From contig NZ_AP024883.1 in the NCBI RefSeq assembly GCF_024346955.1, positions 248,001-312,000 of the forward strand: 64,000 nucleotides of DNA, in the 5' to 3' direction. A program made the position numbers and the translations under genes. Origin of the DNA: Vibrio mangrovi (lineage in GTDB: Bacteria > Pseudomonadota > Gammaproteobacteria > Enterobacterales > Vibrionaceae). Every line of letters starts with the position of its first letter. Within the stretch, counting starts at the first letter, position 1. The notes beneath the pieces are model-generated. The model was not told the DNA's origin, ran no database searches, and was given only the letters and a program-made list of their open reading frames with translations. This document shows, piece after piece, positions 26,132 through 34,596 of the stretch.

Positions 26132-27100
26132 TTAATTCTGTTGGTAGTACCGGGTAAGTACATCGATAAAACGAGCTTTCTCATCAAGGGGGAGAGCATT
26201 GATACCAGCCGCCGCCTTTCGTCCTCCTCCTGTGACAAACTGACAGCAGATTTCATCAGCCCCAGTACGATTATTTAGTGGTGCACGAACACTGACGGTA
26301 TAATCCCGCTGATTCTCATTGAGCGTAAGTACGGCATGGGCAAGCTCTGGAGATTGATTAGCCAGCTCGTTACTGAAGACCCCACTGATACGGCGGGCCC
26401 AGGCTTCACATGGCAGTTCAAATACCCGGCAGGCAGTATTTGCTGTCAGAGGTTCTATGGCAGTGATACATGAATGGTCGTGTGCATATCCTTTTCTTAG
26501 CCGGTAATAGGGAGACTCTGGATCTTCCCGAAGCATAAACGGGGTCGGATAATTGAGTAATTGTTGGAACAGTGTGCCCGGGGGAATATGCAAATCATCA
26601 AGGGTTGCACCATAACCATTGTAGTTGATGAGTGTTCCCAGCTCGCAGAGAAAGTCGGTATCTTCCTGACTTAAACCTTCATTCTTTGCCATAGATTGTG
26701 CTCGCTGGTGGAGGTTATCTCCAAAAGCAGCAGCAATAGCCCAGGCTACAAATTTTCCTTTTAACTTTTGATTAATCAGCAGACCGGTACATATTTCAGA
26801 ATCAAGGTTGATCAGTGTTTCGAGGTGTGGCGACAGAGGAATGTCTCCAGTCCGGTGATGATCACAATAAAATACACTGACTTCTTGATCCAGTAACTGC
26901 TGTAAGGGTGCAGTATTTTTCTCCATGGAGATGTCCAGTACTGTTACCGATGTTGCATCTCCAGCAGTCATAACATGATTGAGTAGCTTGATGTCTCTTT
27001 TCACACCAGTAATTAACTGGCTTTGTTTTGGATCGGCAAGGCGTAGCTGCAACAGGGCAATAATACCGTCGGCATCTCCGTTAAATACGTCATAATGCAT
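26132..27100 (-). CDS. DHH/DHHA1 phosphoesterase inside the PAPS operon
   Basis: 322 residues. NGDADGI at residues 7-13, LDIS at 55-58 and CDHH at 79-82 are the metal-binding motifs of the DHH family; GGGRKAAAG near residues 291-299 is the DHHA1 substrate motif, with Arg where many relatives have His. The start codon overlaps the cysC stop (TAATG), and 41 bases separate its stop from cysN. DHH enzymes of the NrnA type hydrolyse pAp, the by-product of PAPS-dependent sulfotransfer, or short oligonucleotides. A pAp phosphatase role therefore fits the context, in place of CysQ, but is inferred. Other DHH substrates remain possible. Confidence 0.8.
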   Translation of the reverse strand: MHYDVFNGDADGIIALLQLRLADPKQSQLITGVKRDIKLLNHVMTAGDATSVTVLDISMEKNTAPLQQLLDQEVSVFYCDHHRTGDIPLSPHLETLINLDSEICTGLLINQKLKGKFVAWAIAAAFGDNLHQRAQSMAKNEGLSQEDTDFLCELGTLINYNGYGATLDDLHIPPGTLFQQLLNYPTPFMLREDPESPYYRLRKGYAHDHSCITAIEPLTANTACRVFELPCEAWARRISGVFSNELANQSPELAHAVLTLNENQRDYTVSVRAPLNNRTGADEICCQFVTGGGRKAAAGINALPLDEKARFIDVLTRYYQQN

Positions 27101-27738
27101 TACTTCTCTCCTTCGAGATAACCGAGCTGGCGAAGTTTTTCTATGATTTCTTCAGCACATGCTTCAATTGAATTTTCTTCTGTTTTTATATGTATTTCTG
27201 GATGAAGTGGTGGCTGATATTCAGAATCGATACCCGTGAAATTTTTGATGGCACCAGCCCGGGCTTTCTTATACAGGCCTTTCGGATCTCTGATTTCACA
27301 GATAGCCAGTGGAGTATCAATATAAACTTCCAGAAATTGTGTTTCTGGCAGTAACTCTCTGATTTGTTGGCGATCTGTAACAAACGGAGAAATAAAAGCA
27401 GTCAGTACAATCAATCCTGAATCGGCAAATAATTTTGCCACCTCACCGATACGGCGGATATTTTCAATCCGGTCTGTATCACTGAAACTTAAATCTTTGT
27501 TCAGTCCATGGCGTATATTATCGCCATCAAGCAGATAACTATGCTTTCCCAAATTGAGTAAACGAACTTCTACTGCATTCGCAATTGTTGATTTTCCTGA
27601 ACCACTTAACCCTGTAAACCATAAAACCACTGGTTTTTGACCTTTTTGTCTAATACGCTCCTGATGTGTTACTGATGAGTGATGCCATACAATATTACGA
27701 CTTGTATCATGGTCTTTATATTCATCAGAAGTACTCAT
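27100..27738 (-). CDS. cysC: Adenylyl-sulfate kinase
   Basis: 212 residues. The P-loop GLSGSGKST lies at residues 43-51; LDGDNIRHGLNKDLSFS and FISPFVTDRQ are the APS-binding motifs of CysC, and FLEVYIDTPL is typical too. It phosphorylates adenosine 5'-phosphosulfate to PAPS, the universal sulfate donor. The start overlaps the cysD stop by one base (TGATG) and the stop overlaps the DHH gene start, so translation of the three is probably coupled. The product can supply the sulfotransferase encoded at 46.9 kb. Confidence 0.95.
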   Translation of the reverse strand: MSTSDEYKDHDTSRNIVWHHSSVTHQERIRQKGQKPVVLWFTGLSGSGKSTIANAVEVRLLNLGKHSYLLDGDNIRHGLNKDLSFSDTDRIENIRRIGEVAKLFADSGLIVLTAFISPFVTDRQQIRELLPETQFLEVYIDTPLAICEIRDPKGLYKKARAGAIKNFTGIDSEYQPPLHPEIHIKTEENSIEACAEEIIEKLRQLGYLEGEK

Positions 27739-28652
27739 CAGAAATATCCCTCACGCTTTTTCTTTTCCATTGAACCTGAACTGTCGTGATCGATCGCTCG
27801 TCCCTGTCTTTCAGAGGTGGTTGTTAAGAGCATCTCCTGGATGATTTCCGGAAGAGTCGTTGCTTTGGACTCGATCGCACCTGTCAGTGGGTAACAGCCT
27901 AATGTTCTGAAACGAACCATTCTTTCTTCAACCATTTCGCCTTCTTCCAGTTTCATTCGATCATCGTCAACCATAATTAACATGCCATCCCGTTCGACAA
28001 CCGGACGTTTTTGGGCGAGATAAAGACTGGGAATTTCGATATGTTCCAGATAGATATATTGCCAGATATCCAGTTCAGTCCAGTTTGATAACGGGAATAC
28101 CCGAATACTTTCGCCTTTGTTTACCCGCCCATTATAGATGTTCCATAATTCCGGACGCTGGTTTTTTGGATCCCAGTGATGGTGTTTGTCTCTGAATGAA
28201 TAGACACGCTCTTTAGCCCGGGATTTCTCTTCGTCACGTCTGGCTCCTCCAAACGCTGCATCAAAGTGGTATTTATCGAGCGCCTGCTTTAATCCCTGTG
28301 TTTTCATGATGTCAGTATGCTTCGAGCTACCGTGGATAAAAGGATTGATATTCATCGCTAACCCTTCAGGGTTCTGATGAACGATCAGTGTCATGCCAAG
28401 TTTCTTTGCCATATAGTCCCTGAACTGGATCATTTCCTTAAACTTCCATGTAGTATCTACATGCATCAGAGGAAAGGGTGGAACGCCCGGAGCGAAAGCC
28501 TTCTGGGCCAGATGTAGCATGACCGAAGAATCTTTACCGACAGAATACAGCATGACCGGGTTATCAAATTCAGCTGCGACTTCCCGTATGATATGTATGG
28601 ATTCGGCTTCTAGCTGTTTCAGGTGGGTCATACGTTCAGGAGAAAGTATCAT
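27738..28652 (-). CDS. cysD: Sulfate adenylyltransferase subunit 2
   Basis: 304 residues from the ATG at 28652, which has AGGGA upstream and matches the E. coli length (302); the frame remains open 36 codons further but that would run into the transporter gene. LYSVGKDSSVMLHL is the PP-loop that binds ATP, and GARRDEEKSRAKER and FPLSNWTELDIWQYI are CysD signatures. It forms APS from ATP and sulfate with CysN. It lies 31 bases after the sulfate transporter gene. Confidence 0.95.
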   Translation of the reverse strand: MILSPERMTHLKQLEAESIHIIREVAAEFDNPVMLYSVGKDSSVMLHLAQKAFAPGVPPFPLMHVDTTWKFKEMIQFRDYMAKKLGMTLIVHQNPEGLAMNINPFIHGSSKHTDIMKTQGLKQALDKYHFDAAFGGARRDEEKSRAKERVYSFRDKHHHWDPKNQRPELWNIYNGRVNKGESIRVFPLSNWTELDIWQYIYLEHIEIPSLYLAQKRPVVERDGMLIMVDDDRMKLEEGEMVEERMVRFRTLGCYPLTGAIESKATTLPEIIQEMLLTTTSERQGRAIDHDSSGSMEKKKREGYF

Positions 28653-28683
28653 GTCTGTTTCCCTTGATAAAATGAATGAGTAA

Positions 28684-30414
28684 CTACAGGTAAAAAATTG
28701 TAATACATCCAATAACAACAGCACTATACATGAGGCTGACTGGTAAGCCCATGCGGACAAAATCAGCGAGTCGGTATTGTCCGGCGCTATAGACCATGAG
28801 GTTGGTTTGATAGCTGTAAGGGCTTATGAAGCTTGCGCTTGCACCAAATGCAATTGCCAGAATATACGTTTTAGGATCCACTCCCATGTTGGTTGCAAGA
28901 CCATATGCGATTGGAAAACTCAGGGCTGCGGCTGCATTATTCGTGATCAACTCTGTTAAAAGCCAGGTGATGCCGTAAATTAGCAGTAAACCGATGAAAG
29001 GAGTAAAAACGGTATGATGCCTTTGAATCCATCCTCCCAATTCATGAAAGCCATCGGATTGGCTGACTGTCTGAGAGAGGAGAATTGCCGTAGCTATAAT
29101 CAGCCAGATATTTCTGGGGAATCGCTGTATGATTTCATTTGGATTCAGACATCCACATAGCAGTAACAAGCCAAGAAATATGAGCAGACTTTTGAATAAC
29201 GATGCGATTCCTAATGCTGCAAGTGCGATCGCTGTAATAAATCCGATAACCGTCAATTTTTCCCGGATGCCATGTAAATATTGCTCTGTAGTTACACCAC
29301 TCACCTGATAGAAATTCTTATTTATGTTCCGGCGCGATTTAAAATCGTCACCGATTGCCAGAATCAGATAATCTCCTGCAAAAAGAGTAGCATCACCTAA
29401 TTTCCCTGAAATTTTTTCACCATCTCTGCGAATGCCAACGACTGCGGCATCGAATAAGGCTCTAAATCCGACTTCTTTCAGATTCTGCCCGACCAGTATA
29501 CTATCCGGACGGATAATAACTTCGGTTAAGTTGTTCAGTGGTAAACCATTTCTATCTGCATAAGAGTTAAGTCCGTCAAACTGTGTCAACAGAGTGACTT
29601 TCTTAATATCGCCACTGAAAATCAATCGGTCTTCGGGTTCAATGATATCGTATGGTGTGACAGGAGAAATTAATCGTTTTCCCCGTAATATTTCTACTAA
29701 AAATAAGGACTCCAAATTGCGTAATCCATTTTTTTCAATAGATTTTCCGATAAGGCTGGATTGAGGGTGAACTGAGACATCGATGAAATAATCAGAAGCA
29801 ACAGTATGGTAAGTCACTTGATCGGGGAGCCAGTGAGAACATAACAGCAGTATCAGACCGCAGGATAGAACGATTACACTACCGATCAGCGTAAAATCAA
29901 AGAATGTCAGTTCAGAAAGTCCCTGATCGATAACCATACTATTTACAATTAAGTTGGTCGACGTTCCTATCAGAGTTAACGTTCCACCTAAAATTGCTGA
30001 GTATGATAATGGAATTAATAACTTGCTTGCTGTGTGGTGAGGGTTATTACGAATTGGAGATAGCATTGTTGAAACTACAGCTGTGTTATTGAGGAAGGCT
30101 GAAGCGATAGTTGTAACAAGGTACAACCTGATCCATGTGGCATAATATCCGGGTTTAATGACATAGTTTGTGATGATTCTGAGTAGTTTGGTTTTTTCCA
30201 AAGCAAGGGAACATACCATCAGGAGTATCAGCGTTAATAGACCTGGATTAGCAAAGCTGGCGATCACCTGTTCACTGGAAACCTGATTACTTATATAGAG
30301 GAACAGAAGTAATGCTCCAAAAACACGTTCAGGATATGACTGGTAGCGGATTAAACCCAGAATGGTCAGAATAAATGCTATCAATATCACTGTTGAACCA
30401 TTTAGTAACATCAT
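28684..30414 (-). CDS. SLC13-type sodium/sulfate transporter with two TrkA-C domains
   Basis: 576 residues, about ten to eleven membrane segments in two halves separated by two RCK_C/TrkA-C domains at roughly residues 205-370 (SSLIGKSIEKNGLRNL and DSILVGQNLKEVGFRA are the domain starts). SAFLNNTAVV and GTSTNLIVNS in the first half and TNNAAAALSFPIAYG in the second are the SLC13/DASS substrate and Na+ motifs. Proteins of this architecture beside cys genes import sulfate. It is the first gene of the SLC13-cysD-cysC-DHH-cysN unit, so sulfate uptake and activation are co-transcribed. Confidence 0.88.
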   Translation of the reverse strand: MMLLNGSTVILIAFILTILGLIRYQSYPERVFGALLLFLYISNQVSSEQVIASFANPGLLTLILLMVCSLALEKTKLLRIITNYVIKPGYYATWIRLYLVTTIASAFLNNTAVVSTMLSPIRNNPHHTASKLLIPLSYSAILGGTLTLIGTSTNLIVNSMVIDQGLSELTFFDFTLIGSVIVLSCGLILLLCSHWLPDQVTYHTVASDYFIDVSVHPQSSLIGKSIEKNGLRNLESLFLVEILRGKRLISPVTPYDIIEPEDRLIFSGDIKKVTLLTQFDGLNSYADRNGLPLNNLTEVIIRPDSILVGQNLKEVGFRALFDAAVVGIRRDGEKISGKLGDATLFAGDYLILAIGDDFKSRRNINKNFYQVSGVTTEQYLHGIREKLTVIGFITAIALAALGIASLFKSLLIFLGLLLLCGCLNPNEIIQRFPRNIWLIIATAILLSQTVSQSDGFHELGGWIQRHHTVFTPFIGLLLIYGITWLLTELITNNAAAALSFPIAYGLATNMGVDPKTYILAIAFGASASFISPYSYQTNLMVYSAGQYRLADFVRMGLPVSLMYSAVVIGCITIFYL

Positions 30415-30514
30415 TTCTGAATTTTCATCCGCTCTTGTTAGTTGCTCTCAGTATTTTGTTTGCCGGACTCGGTTTATTGAACTTATCCGGATGCAAGATT
30501 AAAATTGTTGGCTG

Positions 30515-32725
30515 TTATTGCGCCGTTGCTTTTGTAAACCAGGGCGAACGGGCATCCGTCATATTGTAAAGTTCGTACTGGCGGTTTAGTTTTTGCCCTC
30601 CGTCTCTCATCAACGGTAGCCAGGAAATATTAGCCCGCTGAACACTTGGCTTGACCGTCATAAGATCCAAAGGAATCGAAATGTAAAACCCTTTGGTAAA
30701 GCTTCCCTCTCCATATTCTGACGCTGACAGATTTGTTTTGGCTGCAAATACTCCGGCAATGACGCCACTTTCAAACTGTTTAGAAAAATCAACCGTCACG
30801 CCTTTATCTTCGGTGAGATATTGTCCGGCACTAATCTTTATTAGCGTATTATCGAAGAGTGACCAGAACTGTGGTTGCCAGTAGAGTGTTGCGTGACCAG
30901 TGAATGCACCTGTCTGGACCCGGTAATAGCGGGCAGTCTGGGGGTCAAAATGACGTTCCTCCTTATATAGACTCATCATCGTATCCGGATCTCGTTGTTT
31001 CACGTAGTTGCCATCAATACCAAAAGCCCAGTTCTTATTCAGAGGCCGGTAGAGGATCTCCCCGCCGACGCCGGCAAACATGGATTCCAGATAACCACCA
31101 TAAGTTTGACCATAGAAACTATGGCCGTAATGGTCAAAGTATGTCAGTTGGAGGTTGTCCACACGGAACGCGTGATCATAGTACTGGCGTGTCAGGGTTC
31201 TCACTCTTTTTAGATATGTACCGTCGGGAGGAACGGTATATTTATACTTATCATAGTTATCAATAAGATTACCATATAGACCACCGGATAGCTGGAAGTG
31301 TTGCCCCAGACGATAACTGCTGGTGGCTTTCACTCCGATGGCATAGAGATAAAAATTCTCGGAGCCGCCGAAAGACTGTTGCAAAGATGGTGTCAGGCCA
31401 AACTGCCAGTTTGTATTATCACGAGCTTTAAGTTCTCCTGATGTGGAAGATGGATCTTCGGTTGTTCTGGCATCATCAAAATCGGCCTCCGGATAATTAT
31501 TTTCAGCAACACGTTGAAAAGCATAAGCATTAACCTGTGTTTCAGTGAGCGGCTGACCGTTTTGTGTTTCAATGATCTTATAGGTATCAACATCTAATCC
31601 ACTATTGGCAATGATCAGTGCTGCCCGTTCTTCCGCTTCTTTTCTGTTACGATACTTTTGCTGTGTTCCTTCCAGAGTCAACGTTCGGTCATCTTGATCT
31701 TGCCGAACCGAAACCTGTTGATAACCAGCGATTTTCTGTACATCGTTAACGAGTTGCTGCCATTCATCATCTGAAAGTGTGCTTTTCCTGGGGTGTGGTT
31801 GGTAGTCTGGCCGGGGTTCATCAATCCAGACGGGTTCCAGTTTTGCTAGATTAGTGTTTAACGAAATGCCTGCTGTCAGAATATTCCCCCGTTCATAGCT
31901 TAGCCTTAAACGGGCCCAGTCTGCTAACGAATAAACCAAACCAACATTCCATGGCGTGGATACGCTCATGTCTTTTTTCCCCTGAGTCACAGGGAAATCG
32001 CTTTGATAGTCATTGCCATCATATTCGAGTTTTAAAATGAGCGGCTCGAATGGGGTCTGGTATTCTATTCCGCCATATACTGAAGAACATCCAGTAAACA
32101 TACTGCCAAGAGAAATGCTCCCTGCAGAAGTACTGTAGCCTGTGCTTCTGCCACAGTCTGAAGACGTATGATGATTGCCTGACAGGTTGCCTCTGTTGCC
32201 GAGATATCCCCAGCCGACTCCCAGGGTAAAGTCGAGTGGGCCAAATTGTTTATTGGCTGCGACAAATTCGCCATCAAATAGCCCGGTGCCGCCAATATCC
32301 CGGAATCCGACTGAAATCTGCGGAAGCCAGAAATTTTCTTCAATCAGCCCAAGTTTTGCATCAACTGATTTGTCAGTATATTTTGTGTCGCCACTAAAAC
32401 TTGCATCGTTACTGTAGAGTAAGTCATGAATTTGGGTATAACGAACGGTGGTCTCCAGCCAAGGGAATAGTTGTAGGGAGATTGAATAATTAATATAGTC
32501 ATCATTATTTGTGATGTTAAATGCAAGTGCCCCATCTGGCATCATACGTCCGCTAGGCATTTGCATCAGTCCCACGCCTCCAAAGTCAGATTGGGAGTGA
32601 GTCAGTGACGGAGTGCTGAACTCATCAGCGTAGGATGTCATTGATGCCAGGCCAAAAATAACTGAGGCAATCGTCATGGATGTATATGTAGAGCGATTCA
32701 AATAACCGGATATTTTTTTGATCAT
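30515..32725 (-). CDS. yjbH: YjbH-family outer-membrane protein for exopolysaccharide (WbfB)
   Basis: 736 residues with an N-terminal signal peptide ending near SYA-DEF (residue 34). The protein is rich in alternating aromatic and polar strands (GLMQMPSGRMMPDGALAFN, RLRLSYERGNI, WQPQFWSLFDN) and matches the YjbH/GfcD family, large outer-membrane barrels required for group 4 capsule or exopolysaccharide secretion. It is the last gene of yjbEFGH and overlaps yjbG by four bases. The name used for the same gene in Vibrio O-antigen/capsule loci is wbfB. Confidence 0.9.
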   Translation of the reverse strand: MIKKISGYLNRSTYTSMTIASVIFGLASMTSYADEFSTPSLTHSQSDFGGVGLMQMPSGRMMPDGALAFNITNNDDYINYSISLQLFPWLETTVRYTQIHDLLYSNDASFSGDTKYTDKSVDAKLGLIEENFWLPQISVGFRDIGGTGLFDGEFVAANKQFGPLDFTLGVGWGYLGNRGNLSGNHHTSSDCGRSTGYSTSAGSISLGSMFTGCSSVYGGIEYQTPFEPLILKLEYDGNDYQSDFPVTQGKKDMSVSTPWNVGLVYSLADWARLRLSYERGNILTAGISLNTNLAKLEPVWIDEPRPDYQPHPRKSTLSDDEWQQLVNDVQKIAGYQQVSVRQDQDDRTLTLEGTQQKYRNRKEAEERAALIIANSGLDVDTYKIIETQNGQPLTETQVNAYAFQRVAENNYPEADFDDARTTEDPSSTSGELKARDNTNWQFGLTPSLQQSFGGSENFYLYAIGVKATSSYRLGQHFQLSGGLYGNLIDNYDKYKYTVPPDGTYLKRVRTLTRQYYDHAFRVDNLQLTYFDHYGHSFYGQTYGGYLESMFAGVGGEILYRPLNKNWAFGIDGNYVKQRDPDTMMSLYKEERHFDPQTARYYRVQTGAFTGHATLYWQPQFWSLFDNTLIKISAGQYLTEDKGVTVDFSKQFESGVIAGVFAAKTNLSASEYGEGSFTKGFYISIPLDLMTVKPSVQRANISWLPLMRDGGQKLNRQYELYNMTDARSPWFTKATAQ

Positions 32726-33507
32726 GGCAATCTGTTTCTTAGTAGCTCGACAACAAGGTCGTTAGGATTCTGAAGGTGATCATCTGGATAAATAACGGGC
32801 AATTCTTCTACGGGAAGAGGGACATAAATGATAGCTCCCGGAGCAATTTCTGAAAATGTCTGGTTCCAATATCCGACACGATGTTTTTCTACTTTTCCAT
32901 CAGGCTGGATTACAAAAATTTCAGGGATAGTGATATCAACTAACCCAGCTGCCTGAGCATAACTTCTTGCATCAAGACGAGAGCGCCATGGTCGTTTTCC
33001 TGGTGTTGTAACCCCACCTAAAACCAGAACATCTTTTGGACTTTTTTTCAGAGAAATAAGCCAGTGTCCTGAAAGTTGAGGATTGAGCCGATGACTTAAA
33101 CGAGTTGCATCCGGATCGATCGTTTGAAAGATCCTTTTTGCATAATGTAAAGCGTTCAGAGAATCGTTGAGCTGGGACCAGTAATACCAGGAATCATGAT
33201 ATCGCTGGCTGGCAATATCCTGCTGTTTTGTGACGAAAGATAAGACTTGCTGCTTTAAACTATAAGGTACATTTATATCGTATAACCCTGACATCATCCA
33301 GTCGGTCGTTTTCCAGTCGGTTCCTGTCTTATCCAGTCCTTGTAAAACAGCTTCATCAAGACGAGGAAGATAGTCAAATTCTATATGTATTTGGGAAGAT
33401 GATGCGAAGTGAATTTCTACATCCACTGGAGATGATGCATATGAAGCAGGAGTAAATGTTATGCTGACAATTGTTATAAAATAAGAAATGATTTTCCATA
33501 AAGTCAT
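32722..33507 (-). CDS. yjbG: YjbG/GfcC-family periplasmic capsule protein (WbfC)
   Basis: 261 residues with a signal peptide (residues 1-25, cleavage near SYA-SSP). LVLGGVTTPGKRPWRSRLDARSYAQAAG is like the second beta-grasp/SLBB-type domain of GfcC, a soluble periplasmic protein needed for capsule export. Its start overlaps the stop of yjbF by four bases and its stop overlaps yjbH, so the three are translationally coupled. Confidence 0.88.
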   Translation of the reverse strand: MTLWKIISYFITIVSITFTPASYASSPVDVEIHFASSSQIHIEFDYLPRLDEAVLQGLDKTGTDWKTTDWMMSGLYDINVPYSLKQQVLSFVTKQQDIASQRYHDSWYYWSQLNDSLNALHYAKRIFQTIDPDATRLSHRLNPQLSGHWLISLKKSPKDVLVLGGVTTPGKRPWRSRLDARSYAQAAGLVDITIPEIFVIQPDGKVEKHRVGYWNQTFSEIAPGAIIYVPLPVEELPVIYPDDHLQNPNDLVVELLRNRLP

Positions 33508-34211
33508 TCGTTATTTTCTCCGGCATAAGGTTTACCAACGGATAGCATTATTTTTTCTGAACCTGGAAAAATATGCTGCTCACTTGCTATGACAGCTCCG
33601 GTGTGAGGGTTAATCCAGTAGTCGTTTTTATATTGTTGTTTTAATTGGGGAATCTTTACCTCTTCAGTAATATGTAATAGTGATTTTTTCCCATTTGGTA
33701 AGTCTTTACTTTCTATATTCCCTATCGTAAATGTAGATACAGCCTGATAATTGGAATGATATCCAGGCAGCCAGCTTATTTTATATTCCCAAATATGTGG
33801 CGTCGAATTTTTTTGCAATCCTAACTTGAGTGGATCCATATTTTTTGACTCAAGTTGGATTATATTTCCATCTCTGAGATTGACTGTTTTAACAATTCTA
33901 CCTGACAATGTTACCAACACTTCATGATTAGCTGATAACCATTTTAAAGCAACAGATTCATTTGGTGATTGTGTTGGTTCTGCCCATGTGAGAATCATCA
34001 AAGCTTGTGGGTTGTCTCCCATTTTTACATATAAACTTGCATACGGGAGTTTATCAACTTCTCTCGGAGAAATAAGGTTATCATCTGGTCCTAAGAATGC
34101 TGACTGAATCGTATCTGATAGATCTTGTGTACTTTGAGAGCACCCTGCAAGTAAAAGCAAATTAATAATCAACAAGTAGTAATAATGAGAAATACGAGGG
34201 AAATTTGTCAT
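33504..34211 (-). CDS. yjbF: YjbF/GfcB-family lipoprotein (WbfD)
   Basis: 235 residues. A hydrophobic leader ends in the lipobox LLAGC (Cys at residue 24), so the mature protein should be lipid-anchored, probably in the outer membrane. DKLPYASLYVKMGDN and the terminal HIFPGSEKIMLSVGKPYA fit the YjbF family. It is one of four genes that act together in secretion of an exopolysaccharide or group 4-type capsule. A G/C-containing stem-loop lies between it and yjbE upstream. Confidence 0.88.
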   Translation of the reverse strand: MTNFPRISHYYYLLIINLLLLAGCSQSTQDLSDTIQSAFLGPDDNLISPREVDKLPYASLYVKMGDNPQALMILTWAEPTQSPNESVALKWLSANHEVLVTLSGRIVKTVNLRDGNIIQLESKNMDPLKLGLQKNSTPHIWEYKISWLPGYHSNYQAVSTFTIGNIESKDLPNGKKSLLHITEEVKIPQLKQQYKNDYWINPHTGAVIASEQHIFPGSEKIMLSVGKPYAGENNE

Positions 34212-34231
34212 ATAGGTATAATTGTTAAAAT

Positions 34232-34263
34232 AAACAACAACCGCTGAAAACGGCTGTTGTTTT
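34232..34263 (-). terminator. Stem-loop between yjbE and yjbF (attenuator or RNA stabiliser)
   Basis: A 12-pair stem (34232-34243 with 34251-34262) closes a seven-base loop. The only non-Watson-Crick position is A-C on plus but a G-U wobble in the minus-strand RNA, so it folds best in the yjb transcript. It is followed on minus by TTTATTTT rather than a pure U-run. It lies between the small, probably abundant yjbE and the three downstream genes, where partial termination or 3'-end protection would set unequal expression. Confidence 0.7.
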
Positions 34264-34290
34264 TATTAAAATAACAGTAAATGACAGCTC

Positions 34291-34596
34291 TTATTGAGAT
34301 GAACTCACTGTCGTTGAGGTGTTGTTTGAAGCACTCACGGCGATAGCTGTTGCTGCTACAATAGCTGCTGTTGCTGCTGCGACGGTTGCTGTAACGCCAC
34401 CTACGGCAGCTCCGGTTGCTGCAGTAACACTACCTGCGGTTACTCCGCCAGCACCTGCTCCGGCACCAGCACCAGCAGCGCCGGCACCACCTGCACCACT
34501 TGTACCGCCTCCAGAAACTACGCCAGCTGCTGGAGCGGCAGAAGCAATACCACTGAAAGCAAACATTGCTAACAAAGTAATTGCGGTTTTCTTCAT
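34291..34596 (-). CDS. yjbE: YjbE-like small secreted Gly/Ala-rich protein
   Basis: 101 residues. A signal peptide (MKKTAITLLAMFAFSGIASA) is followed by a low-complexity chain made almost only of Gly, Ala, Ser, Val and Thr, with GAG repeats around residues 35-52 and a Ser/Thr-rich tail. Composition, size and place at the head of yjbFGH match YjbE (also GfcA-like). AGGAGAT is a strong ribosome site upstream. The function in exopolysaccharide secretion is unknown; the low complexity makes homology searches weak. Confidence 0.82.
   Translation of the reverse strand: MKKTAITLLAMFAFSGIASAAPAAGVVSGGGTSGAGGAGAAGAGAGAGAGGVTAGSVTAATGAAVGGVTATVAAATAAIVAATAIAVSASNNTSTTVSSSQ

Noticed and set aside
28653..28760. 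Longer start for cysD giving a hydrophobic N-terminal extension
   Set aside because: The extension overlaps the transporter gene; the ATG at 28652 has a ribosome site and gives the family length.
30904..31266. Frame of 120 codons on plus inside yjbH
   Set aside because: Shadow of the yjbH frame; composition unlike a protein and no ribosome site or neighbour support.
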